From Sphingobium sp. YR768 (GTDB taxonomy: Bacteria; Pseudomonadota; Alphaproteobacteria; Sphingomonadales; Sphingomonadaceae), in contig NZ_FOGE01000033.1 of the NCBI RefSeq assembly GCF_900111125.1, positions 1 to 46,260 on the forward strand: a stretch of DNA of 46,260 nt. Reading direction: 5' to 3'. Under the pieces are notes generated by a model. The model made no database searches and was not told where the DNA came from. It saw only the letters and a list, made by a program, of their open reading frames with translations. Positions 14,837-22,062 of the stretch are shown in pieces (positions within the stretch are counted from its first letter, which is position 1; every line of letters begins with the position of its first letter). The position numbers and the translations under genes are program-made.

Positions 14837-15052
14837 ATCGGCTTCAACAGGCAGGTCGCTGGAGGGCCATCGCAGGCTATATATGTTGTTCGCGCGGAGG
14901 CGCGAAGACGCGGAGAGGATGCGCAAACCCTCCGCGTCTTCGCGCCTCCGCGCCTCCGCGTGAACCCAGTTAAAGGAAGATTTCGCGCAGAGGCGCAGAG
15001 AGCGCAGAGGGAATTGCCACGCCCGCTCTGCGTTCTCCGCGCCTCTGATATG
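14837..15052. repeat. Long intergenic repeat, copy A
   Basis: This about 216-bp segment is nearly identical to 15542-15760. Each copy starts with ATCGGCTT...ACAGG.AGGTCGCTGGAG, contains a GCGGAGGCG...CCTCCGCG hairpin pair and ends in GCGCAGAGAGCGCAGAGG...CTCTGCGTTCTCCGCGCCTCTG. It forms two strong stem-loops. Similar GAGGCGCAGAG repeats occur dispersed in many bacteria. It codes for nothing credible. Confidence 0.85.
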
Positions 15053-15361
15053 CCCCTTCGGCACCAAACAACCGAAGTCGAAAATGCGAGCGGAGCGCGA
15101 CCTTGCCTGAAAGCCGCCTCTCATTTTCGTCACCCCAGCGACCCGCAGGACGGCGAAGCCAACGCTGGAATCTCAGGCGGTGGCAGGATAGATTTGGACA
15201 AGCGCCACGCTAAACCGTTTCGCGCCTCCGGGGAAGATGCCAGCCCTCGCTGCCATGACGATGAAGGTCTGATCACGGCCATTTCTTGTCATTAGCGGAA
15301 ACAACTGCCTCGTTTGAAACCGGACGTTGCAGCACGATCTGTTCTCTCGTTATATGGGGAT

Positions 15362-15447
15362 GCCAGCGTGACGGAATTGGTAGACGTATCGCTACAGCGA
15401 TCCTCGCCGTTAGGCGAAGGTGCGGGTTCGATCCCCTGCCGCTGGCA
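15362..15447 (+). tRNA. tRNA-Leu-like sequence, degenerate (possible pseudo-tRNA)
   Basis: It has a perfect 7-bp acceptor stem (GCCAGCG/CGCTGGC), a class-II D-arm ACGGAATTGGTAGAC typical of tRNA-Leu, a long variable arm (TCGCC-GTTA-GGCGA) and a T-arm with GGTTCGATCC. However the anticodon stem ATCGC/GCGAT closes on only four bases (TACA) instead of seven, and the T-arm 3' strand has one extra base. No anticodon can be read and no CCA is encoded. It is therefore either a decayed tRNA-Leu or an unusual tRNA-like RNA. It lies between two copies of the long repeat. Confidence 0.6.
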
Positions 15448-15541
15448 TTAACGACCAGAAATGGACGCAGGAAGCATGCTGTGATGATGCCCGAAATCAT
15501 CCCCCTTTTCCGCGAAAGCTGGGGCCTGAGGCGATCGTTGT

Positions 15542-15760
15542 ATCGGCTTGAACAGACAGGTCGCTGGAGTGGCGTTGCAGGCTATATATGTTGTTCGCGC
15601 GGAGGCGGGAAGACGCGGAGAGGATGCGCAAACCCTCCGCGTCTCCGCGCCTCCGCGTGAACCAAATTAAAGAAAGATTTCGCGCAGAGGCGCAGAGAGC
15701 GCAGAGGAAATTGCCACGCCTGCTCTGCGTTCTCCGCGCCTCTGCGCGCATATGATATGC
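15542..15760. repeat. Long intergenic repeat, copy B
   Basis: This is the partner of the repeat at 14837-15052 in the same orientation, with only scattered differences over about 216 bp. The two copies flank the tRNA-Leu-like sequence at a distance of roughly 300 bp (left) and 95 bp (right). Direct orientation means recombination between them would delete the tRNA-like segment. Confidence 0.85.
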
Positions 15761-15800
15761 ACCGTTGGTGCAAAGCGACCAGAGATGGACGCTTAATTTG

Positions 15801-15956
15801 CCCTCTCCCGTCTTCACGGGAGAGGCTACGGAGACTTGGCATCTTGCTGCCTAGTCGATGTCGGTGAGGGTCTTTTTTCTTTCTGGTCAACAGTTTGCCG
15901 CCAGTAAGAAGAAAGGCCCTCACCCAACCCTCTCCCGTAAAAAACGGGAGAGGGCT
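15801..15956. repeat. Palindromic repeat pair CCCTCTCCCGT...ACGGGAGAGGG
   Basis: Two hairpins of the same family (15802-15825 and 15928-15954) flank a stretch containing GTGAGGGTC...GGCCCTCACC. This is a common REP-type intergenic element of GC-rich proteobacteria. It could stop transcription from either side but codes for nothing. Confidence 0.75.
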
Positions 15957-15984
15957 AAAAAAGCGGACCGTCCTCTACCCACCC

Positions 15985-16135
15985 TTCCCCGTCATTCCCG
16001 CGACCCGAAGGGCCGCCGCAGGCTAATGCGGGAACCTTTCTCCTAACCTCCCAGCAAAGGGGAAAGCCGAGAGATGTCTAGGGAGAGCCGCGTGCCTCTT
16101 CCTCGACCCGCCTGCGCGGGGATGACGGTTGTGTG
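15985..16135. repeat. Inverted REP-like element (GTCATTCCCGCG ... CGCGGGGATGACGG)
   Basis: The left arm CGTCATTCCCGCG begins near 15990 and is matched by TGCGCGGGGATGACGG near 16115-16130, with an inner CGGGAACC copy. It completes the gene-free repeat nest between about 14680 and 16175. Confidence 0.65.
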
Positions 16136-16174
16136 CTGGGGGAGAGGCGCCCATGCCCCAAAACACTCCCGCAA

Positions 16175-16206
16175 AGAAAAAGGGGCTGCTCTTGCGAGCA
16201 GCCCCT
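16175..16206 (-). terminator. Rho-independent terminator of the cold-shock gene
   Basis: On the minus strand an 11-bp stem AGGGGCTGCTC / GAGCAGCCCCT (16196-16206 and 16181-16191) with a 4-base loop is followed by a T-rich tract (TTTTCTTT). It lies about 40 bp past the stop of the double cold-shock protein. Confidence 0.85.
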
Positions 16207-16245
16207 TGCATCCTCTCCCTTATAACAGGGATGATCCTAAGTCGT

Positions 16246-17094
16246 TCAGTCGGCCTTCGACTGGAGATTCACCGCAGCATATTTGCCGCGACGATCGACT
16301 TCCAGTTCGAAGTCGAGGCGGTCGCCTTCGTTCAGGGCGCCCATGCCAGCGCGCTCGACGGCGCTGATGTGCACGAAGGCGTCCGGCTGGCCGTCATCGC
16401 GCTGAATGAAGCCGAAGCCCTTCATCGCGTTGAAGAACTTCACGGTGCCGCTGGAGCGTTCACCGGTCAGCTGACGCTGCGGACCACGATCGGCGCCGCC
16501 GCCGAAGCCGCCACGATCGGCGCCGAAGCCACCGGCGCGGGGTTCACGCGGTTCGCGCGGCGCGCGTTCCGTGACGGGAAGCGGTTCACCGTCGATCACC
16601 AGATCGGTCGCCGACACCTTGCCGCCGCGATCGACCAGGGTGAAGCCGAGCTGCTGGCCTTCGGCCAGACCGGTCAGGCCGGCCTGTTCGACCGCGCTGA
16701 TGTGCACGAACACGTCTTCGCCGCCATCGTCACGAACGATGAAGCCGAAGCCCTTCTGGCCGTTGAAGAACTTTACGACGCCCTTGCCTTCGCCGACGAC
16801 CTGGGCAGGCATGCCGCGACCACCGCCGCCACCGCCGCCGAAACCACCGCCGCCGCCGCCGAAGCCGCGACCACCGCCGCCGCCGCCGAAGCCGCCGCGA
16901 TCACCGCCGCCGAAACCTCCACGATCGCCGCCGAAGCCGCCACCGCCGCCGCCGAAGCCGCCGCGATCACCGCCGAAACCGCCGCCGCCGAAGCCACCGC
17001 GATCACCACCGCCGCCACCGTAAAAATTGTCGTCGCCGAAACCGTCGCGCTTGTCCTTGCCGCGCCCGCCGCGGCGACCTCTGTCAAAACTCAT
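16246..17094 (-). CDS. Double cold-shock-domain RNA-binding protein with Gly-rich N-terminus
   Basis: This 282-aa protein has a glycine-rich low-complexity N-terminal region (about 1-105, repeated GGFGGG, DRGGFGG and RGG) and two cold-shock domains. CSD1 is at about 108-170 (KGVVKFFNGQKGFGFI...DVFVHISAVE) and CSD2 at about 215-280 (SGTVKFFNAMKGFGFI...DAFVHISAVE), both with intact RNP1 (KGFGFI) and RNP2 (VFVHI/AFVHI). They bind single-stranded RNA or DNA and act as RNA chaperones. Tandem CSDs occur in alphaproteobacteria, but the long GGFGG head is unusual and resembles eukaryotic low-complexity RNA-binding proteins. It is monocistronic with its own terminator. Confidence 0.9.
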   Translation of the reverse strand: MSFDRGRRGGRGKDKRDGFGDDNFYGGGGGDRGGFGGGGFGGDRGGFGGGGGGFGGDRGGFGGGDRGGFGGGGGGRGFGGGGGGFGGGGGGGRGMPAQVVGEGKGVVKFFNGQKGFGFIVRDDGGEDVFVHISAVEQAGLTGLAEGQQLGFTLVDRGGKVSATDLVIDGEPLPVTERAPREPREPRAGGFGADRGGFGGGADRGPQRQLTGERSSGTVKFFNAMKGFGFIQRDDGQPDAFVHISAVERAGMGALNEGDRLDFELEVDRRGKYAAVNLQSKAD

Positions 17095-17309
17095 GCCCTG
17101 TTAGTCACTTTCGCTTCGCCCCAAAGACAATTCGGACAAACATGTCGGGCGAATGACATGCAGAATCCACCGCAAAGGCGGGTTTGGGAATCACTATATC
17201 AACTTTTCAGGGCAGCGCGAATGATTTTCACTGATGCGATCATGTTCCGTTCCATTCAGGCGAAATGGGAGTGCGACGCCCCCGTACAACCGGCCTTACA
17301 GTCTTTTTG

Positions 17310-17440
17310 GAAAATGCGCGGAAGAGCGCATTTTCAGTGCCGCACCGGCCCACACCCCCACCCGACCGCCCAGACATGGTACCCTGATGGGAGGTCGGGT
17401 GGGGGTGCGGGCCGGTGCGGATGCGCCAGAGGCGCATTTC
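17310..17440. repeat. Large palindromic repeat upstream of rnd
   Basis: Arms GCACCGGCCCACACCCCCACCCGACC (from 17342) and GGTCGGGTGGGGGTGCGGGCCGGTGC (ending about 17419) pair around ACATGGTACCCTGATG. The outer GGAAAATGCGC.../GCGCATTTCC segments extend it. It lies in the 410-bp gap between the divergent cold-shock and rnd genes, which otherwise holds no gene. Confidence 0.75.
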
Positions 17441-17504
17441 CAAACAGACTCCTGCAACAAAGCCTTCATTGCGGCGCGACAGGTTTCGCCATAAGGGAGA
17501 TGGC

Positions 17505-18122
17505 ATGACCGTTCATTTCCACGAAGAAGATCTGCCAGCAGGCGTGCTCGCCCCCGGCCCCATCGCCATCGACACCGAAACCATGGGCCTGATCACCCCG
17601 CGCGACCGGCTGTGCGTCGTGCAGATCAGCGATGGCAAGGGCGACGAGCATCTGGTGCGCTTCAATCCGGGCAGCGACTATGCCGCGCCGAACCTGCGCG
17701 CCGTGCTGGCCGATCCCGAACGGTTGAAACTCTATCATTTCGGGCGGTTCGATATCGCTGCGATCAAATATTATATGGGTGTGGTCGCCGCGCCCGTCTA
17801 TTGCACCAAGATCGCGTCACGCCTGATCCGCACCTATACCGACCGCCATGGGCTGAAGGAACTGGTGCGCGAATTGCTGGGCCAGGACATCAGCAAGCAG
17901 CAGCAGTCGAGCGACTGGGGCGCCCCTGCCCTGTCCGACGCGCAGAAGGATTATGCCGCGTCGGACGTGCGCTACCTCCATGCGCTCAAGGCCGAGCTGG
18001 ACAAGCGGCTGATCCGCGAAGGGCGGATGGAACTGGCGCAGGCCTGTTTCGATTTCCTGCCGCACCGGGCCGAGCTGGACCTGGCCGGCTGGCCGGAAAT
18101 CGACATTTTCGCGCATATGTAA
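17505..18122 (+). CDS. rnd: Ribonuclease D-like 3'-5' exonuclease
   Basis: This 205-aa protein is a DEDD-type exonuclease domain: Exo I IAIDTETMGL (DxE), Exo II with the Asp in YHFGRFDIAAIKYY, and Exo III DAQKDYAASDVRYLH (Y..D). Family members trim RNA 3' ends. It is much shorter than E. coli RNase D because the HRDC domains are missing, which is common in alphaproteobacteria. I chose the ATG at 17505 (MTVHFHEEDL) since upstream residues are unlike the family. It precedes lptC and lptA, an arrangement I know from sphingomonads. Confidence 0.9.
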   Translation: MTVHFHEEDLPAGVLAPGPIAIDTETMGLITPRDRLCVVQISDGKGDEHLVRFNPGSDYAAPNLRAVLADPERLKLYHFGRFDIAAIKYYMGVVAAPVYCTKIASRLIRTYTDRHGLKELVRELLGQDISKQQQSSDWGAPALSDAQKDYAASDVRYLHALKAELDKRLIREGRMELAQACFDFLPHRAELDLAGWPEIDIFAHM

Positions 18123-18138
18123 GGGAGATACGGCTTCC

Positions 18139-18786
18139 GTGTCCGTCCAGGCCGAACAGCAACGCAATGTGCGCCGCCATTGGGCGCGGCCCGGCGGCAG
18201 CCATGACCGGCTGGTGGCGCTGTTGAAGAACTGGCTGCCGGTGGCGGTGGGCGTGCTGGCGGCTTTGCTGGCGATGGCGCCCTTTACCGGCGGCGACAAG
18301 GTCAGCTTCCTGCTCGACAAGAACAAGGTCGAGGTGGCGAAGGAGCGAATGCGCGTGACCGAGGCGCTCTATCGGGGCGAGGACAGCAAGGGGCAGCCCT
18401 TTTCCCTGCGCGCTGGGTCCGCCGTGCAGAAAAGCTCCCGCGAGCCGATCGTCGACCTGAACAGCATGTCCGCCCGCATATTGCTGACCGACGGTCCGGC
18501 GGTGCTGACCGCGCAGAAGGGGCGATATGACATGAATACCGAGCGAGTCGGGATCGAGGGGCCGGTGCAGTTCGAAGCGGCGGGCGGCTATCGCCTGACG
18601 ACGCGGGACGTGGGCGTGGACCTGAAGAGCCGGCGGATGAAGAGTGCGGGCCGTGTGGACGGGCGCATTCCGATCGGCACGTTCAGCGGCGACCATCTGG
18701 AAGCGGACATGGCGGCGCGCACCGTGACGCTGAATGGCCGGGCGAGCTTGCGCATCGAGCAAAATGGCCTCAAAGGGCAGAAGTGA
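18139..18786 (+). CDS. lptC: LPS export protein LptC
   Basis: A GTG start at 18139 gives 215 aa. A single N-terminal membrane helix (about 33-50, LPVAVGVLAALLAMAPF) is followed by a periplasmic beta-jellyroll with DNKVEVAKERMRV-like and TAQKGRYDMNTERVGIEGPVQF strands of the LptC/YrbK family. LptC bridges the inner-membrane ABC transporter LptBFG and periplasmic LptA. The next gene, lptA, overlaps by 4 bp (ATGA), supporting the call. Confidence 0.88.
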   Translation: MSVQAEQQRNVRRHWARPGGSHDRLVALLKNWLPVAVGVLAALLAMAPFTGGDKVSFLLDKNKVEVAKERMRVTEALYRGEDSKGQPFSLRAGSAVQKSSREPIVDLNSMSARILLTDGPAVLTAQKGRYDMNTERVGIEGPVQFEAAGGYRLTTRDVGVDLKSRRMKSAGRVDGRIPIGTFSGDHLEADMAARTVTLNGRASLRIEQNGLKGQK

Positions 18787-19346
18787 TGAAACGCACCCTG
18801 ATCCTGTCTTCTGTCGCCTTTCTGGGCACCGCCGGCGTGATGATCGCCGCTGCCAATGCGCAGAACCTGAAAAATCATGACAGCAACGCCCCGGTGAACT
18901 TCACCGCCGACCGGATCGAAGTGCAGGATCGCGCCGATCGCGTGCTGGTGTCAGGCAATGTCGTGGTGACGCAGGCCGGCATGACGCTGAACGCCGCGCG
19001 GATGACGGTAGCCTATAAGAATCAACCCAATGGCGGCACCGGCAGCAACGGCGTCCAGATCGACCGGATCGATGCGTCGGGCAATGTCGTGGTGACGAAG
19101 GCGGACCAGACCGCGCGCGGCAATGTCGCGATCTACGACCTCAACGCCAAGCTGATCACGATGCTGGGCAATGTCGCGCTGACCCAGGGCAGCAATCGCC
19201 TGACCGGCGGGCGGCTGGTGATGGACCTGAACAGCGGTCGATCGACCGTTGACGGGCGTTCGGCCGGCGGCAGCGTGCCAGGCGCGGCAACCAGCCCCAG
19301 CGGGCGCGTGTCGGGCACTTTCACGGTGCCGCAGCGGAAGAATTGA
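18783..19346 (+). CDS. lptA: LPS transport periplasmic protein LptA
   Basis: This 187-aa protein has a signal peptide (about 1-27, ending IAAANAQ) and an OstA/LptA beta-jellyroll: FTADRIEVQDRADRVLVSGNVVVTQAGMTL ... VALTQGSNRLTGGRLVMDLNSGRSTVDG. LptA polymerises into the periplasmic bridge carrying lipopolysaccharide or related glycolipid to LptD. Translationally coupled to lptC. lptB, which often follows, is not here: the next genes run on the opposite strand. Confidence 0.9.
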   Translation: MMKRTLILSSVAFLGTAGVMIAAANAQNLKNHDSNAPVNFTADRIEVQDRADRVLVSGNVVVTQAGMTLNAARMTVAYKNQPNGGTGSNGVQIDRIDASGNVVVTKADQTARGNVAIYDLNAKLITMLGNVALTQGSNRLTGGRLVMDLNSGRSTVDGRSAGGSVPGAATSPSGRVSGTFTVPQRKN

Positions 19347-19356
19347 TCCGGCAGGT

Positions 19357-19947
19357 CTAGGGACGTTCGTCCCAGCGCAACAGCATCACCTGCCCGCGAG
19401 CGTCCACCGCCAGTTCGCCCAAAGCCCCCGTGCGCAGCTTGAGCGTGCCAAGCGGCAGGCCTGCCGCCAGCAGGGCGAAGCGAGCCGCGCCATTGCTGGT
19501 GACGAGCAGGTCGACACCCTCCCCTTCCTCCGCAAAATAGGCGCGCCAGGCGGCTATGCGGGCGTCGGCGTCGACGATCCAGCCATCCGGCGCGATGGCG
19601 CGGGTGTCCCAGTCCAGCAGCGCCTGTGCGCCGATGCGGGCAAGCACTTCCGATTCGGGGCGGCCTTCATCCGGGCCATGATCGATCTCGCCCAGCCAGT
19701 CGCGCTGACCGTCGACGGGATGATCGATGGCGGCGCCGATTCGGTTGGCGGTTTCGCGCGCGCGCAGCAGCGGGCTGGACAGGATATGGCGGACGGGCAG
19801 CGCCTGCGCCGCGAACCATTGGCCGATCCGGTCCGCCTGATCCCGGCCGCTATCGACCAGCGGGATGTCGGTGCGGGCGCCGACGCGGCAGGCCTGTGCG
19901 CTGCTGGCGAAGGTATTGCCGTGGCGGATGATGAACAGGCGGCGCAT
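19357..19947 (-). CDS. Histidine phosphatase family (phosphoglycerate-mutase-like) protein
   Basis: This 196-aa protein starts at 19947 (MRRLFIIRHGNTF) with the catalytic RHG of the histidine phosphatase superfamily; a second conserved Arg in SPLLRARETA and a C-terminal His-less segment with LVTSNGAARF in place of the usual 'SHG' are visible. The start overlaps the kdsB stop by one base, indicating coupling with kdsB and kdsD. A role as a sugar-phosphate phosphatase, possibly replacing KdsC (Kdo-8-phosphate phosphatase), which is not seen nearby, is plausible but inferred. Confidence 0.75.
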   Translation of the reverse strand: MRRLFIIRHGNTFASSAQACRVGARTDIPLVDSGRDQADRIGQWFAAQALPVRHILSSPLLRARETANRIGAAIDHPVDGQRDWLGEIDHGPDEGRPESEVLARIGAQALLDWDTRAIAPDGWIVDADARIAAWRAYFAEEGEGVDLLVTSNGAARFALLAAGLPLGTLKLRTGALGELAVDARGQVMLLRWDERP

Positions 19948-20756
19948 CAGAGCGGCGGCGTGGGATCGCCATGTTCGGCGATCAGCGCCTCGACCCGGTG
20001 GATATCCGCTTCGGTGTCGATGCCGCTGCTGTCGAACAGAGGCGGATCGACCGCGACGGTCATGACCGGGATGCCGAGTTCGAGCAGGCGCAATTGCTCC
20101 AGCCCCTCCAGATTTTCCAGCGCGGTCGGCGGGCAAGCTTCGAACCGGCGCAGCGCATCGATGGCATAGCCATAGAGGCCGACATGGCGCCAGACCGGAG
20201 ACCGGGGCAATTCCGCGCGGAGCCGCTCTTCATTGCGGATGGCCGGGATGATGGTCTTAGAAAACCACAGCGCCTGCCCATCAGGCGCGCGGGCGCAGGT
20301 GGTGCCGCTGAAGGGCGAACGGGTCTTGTGATCGCGCAGCGCATCGAGCGCAGGCCAGTCCAGCGCGATGACCGGCGTCGCGACCTGCGCGCCATGCTGC
20401 AACGCAGCAATGACCGCACCCAGCGCAGCTTCGGGCTGGAAGGGCGAGTCGCCCTGAAGATTGACGACGAAATCGGGGATGACGGGCTGGGCAAGGGCGG
20501 CCGCGAGCGCGCGCCCGGAGCCGGTGGCGATGGCGCTGTCGGTCAGGACCGCGTCACAGCCCACGGCGTGGGCGTGATCGGCGATCGGCTGGTCATCGGT
20601 GGCGACGACCAGCGAAACGCCTTCGCGCGGGCCGATCGCGGCGCGGGCCATGGCGATGGTGCGATGAAGCAAAGTGCGCCCGGCGATCGGGCGCAACGGC
20701 TTGCGTGGCAGGCGAGTCGAACCGGCACGCGCGGGAATGACGACGAGAAGGTTCAG
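19947..20756 (-). CDS. kdsB: CMP-Kdo synthetase (KdsB), apparent CTG start
   Basis: KdsB activates Kdo with CTP to CMP-Kdo. The 269-aa frame contains the cytidylyltransferase N-terminus PARAGSTRLPRKPLRPIAGRT, a nucleotide-binding motif that must be present, then VNLQGDSPF and HVGLYGY. The first usual start codon in frame (TTG at 20696) would delete the PARAGSTRLPRKP motif. The only codon that keeps it is CTG at 20756, which overlaps the kdsD stop (CTGA). I therefore annotate that start. A sequencing or strain variant of an ATG is an alternative. Confidence 0.85.
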   Translation of the reverse strand: MNLLVVIPARAGSTRLPRKPLRPIAGRTLLHRTIAMARAAIGPREGVSLVVATDDQPIADHAHAVGCDAVLTDSAIATGSGRALAAALAQPVIPDFVVNLQGDSPFQPEAALGAVIAALQHGAQVATPVIALDWPALDALRDHKTRSPFSGTTCARAPDGQALWFSKTIIPAIRNEERLRAELPRSPVWRHVGLYGYAIDALRRFEACPPTALENLEGLEQLRLLELGIPVMTVAVDPPLFDSSGIDTEADIHRVEALIAEHGDPTPPL

Positions 20757-21763
20757 GCGACCCCGGCGTGCAGCAGGTCATGCATGTGGACGGCGCCGAC
20801 CAGTCGGGCATTTTCGCACACGAACAGCAGCATGATATTGCGTTCATGCATCAGGTGGAGCGCTTCGGACGCCAGTTCGTCCGGCGCGACCGCCAGCGGC
20901 GTCTGGGTCATGAAACGGCCGACCGCGTCGGTCAGATTCTGTTTGCCGGTGACGGTGCGTCGCAGGTCGCCATCGGTGAAGGCGCCTATCAGGCGGCCGT
21001 TGCGATCGACGATCGCTGTTCCGCCAAGGCGGGCGCGGGTCATTTCGATGGTGGCGTCGAGCAGCGAGGCATCTTCGCGCACCATCGGCACATCCTGATT
21101 GGTCGCCATCAGTTCGCGCACCTTGACCAGTTGCGCGCCCAATTTGCCATTGGGGTGGAATTTGTGGAAATCGTCGGCGGAAAAGCCGCGCATTTCCATC
21201 AGCGAAATGGCCAGCGCATCGCCGAACGCCATCTGCACCGTGGTCGATGTGGTGGGCGCCAGCGAATTGGGGCAGGCCTCCTCCACTTCCGGCATATCCA
21301 CGCAGATATCGGCGGCGGCGGCGACGGTGCTGTGCATCTGGGCCGTGATCGCGACCAGCGGGATGGCGAAGCGCTTGCAATAATGGATGATCGGGCCGAG
21401 TTCGGTCGACTCGCCGGAATGAGACAGCATCAGCACGACATCGTCCGGGGTGATCATGCCCAGATCGCCATGACCGGCGTCGGCCGGATGCAGGAAGATG
21501 GCGGGCGTGCCGGTCGAGGTCAGGGTGGCCGTCATCTTGCGAGCGACGATGCCGCTCTTGCCGATGCCGGTGACGATGACGCGGCCACGCACTTTCATGA
21601 TGATGCCGATGACGCGCAGGAAGGTGGCGGCAAAATCGCGCTCGGAAAACTTCGCTTCCAGCGCATTCAGCCCGAAGGCTGCGATCGACAGGCTGCGGCA
21701 GGCGCTCTCTACGATGCGCCCTCCTGAGCCGAAAGGAACAATTTTCGAAGCTGGTGTCGACAC
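20753..21763 (-). CDS. kdsD: D-arabinose 5-phosphate isomerase (KdsD/KpsF)
   Basis: This 336-aa protein has a SIS sugar-isomerase domain (about 55-190; GKSGIVARKMTATLTSTGTP, LSHSGESTE) and two CBS repeats (about 210-325; DGDLRRTVTG, LMHERNIMLLFV). It interconverts ribulose 5-phosphate and arabinose 5-phosphate, the first committed step to Kdo. Its gene is first in the operon kdsD-kdsB-phosphatase; the kdsB start overlaps its stop. KpsF, the capsule paralogue, has the same architecture, so the two cannot be separated from sequence alone. Confidence 0.92.
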   Translation of the reverse strand: MSTPASKIVPFGSGGRIVESACRSLSIAAFGLNALEAKFSERDFAATFLRVIGIIMKVRGRVIVTGIGKSGIVARKMTATLTSTGTPAIFLHPADAGHGDLGMITPDDVVLMLSHSGESTELGPIIHYCKRFAIPLVAITAQMHSTVAAAADICVDMPEVEEACPNSLAPTTSTTVQMAFGDALAISLMEMRGFSADDFHKFHPNGKLGAQLVKVRELMATNQDVPMVREDASLLDATIEMTRARLGGTAIVDRNGRLIGAFTDGDLRRTVTGKQNLTDAVGRFMTQTPLAVAPDELASEALHLMHERNIMLLFVCENARLVGAVHMHDLLHAGVA

Positions 21764-22062
21764 GCGTTTGCCCTTTTCCCCGTATTCCGCACCGGATAAC
21801 CCGGCGCGTGCAACGGCGACGAACCATCGTGTTCGATGTGTCGTCTTTTCCTCAATTCCGCGACCCCTAACCAGTTTTTCAACCGGTATGGGTATATGGC
21901 TTACGCTGTTTCAGGCACTTATGGCAATCCATTTTGCAAGTGCGAAAGAAAATTCGAACAGGAAAAAGCCACCGCCGACCGAAACGACCAAGCCAAGTCG
22001 ATCATTTTGAGCGATGAATTGCGGAACTTTTCTGCTTTGCGAACGTGCGTTGCAGCACGGAA
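21764..22062. other. Non-coding gap between kdsD and the epimerase
   Basis: No gene is supported in this 299-bp stretch. It should hold the kdsD promoter; the middle is AT-richer (about 21940-22040) than its surroundings, but I see no clear -35/-10 pair or operator. Confidence 0.3.

Noticed and set aside
14837..15760. CRISPR array suggested by repeated segments near the tRNA-like sequence
   Set aside because: Repeats are two long copies with internal hairpins, without regular short repeats and unique spacers.
16129..17508. 459-aa plus-strand frame opposite the cold-shock gene
   Set aside because: It arises from the repetitive glycine codons of the cold-shock gene read in antisense, giving Ala/Glu/Thr runs.
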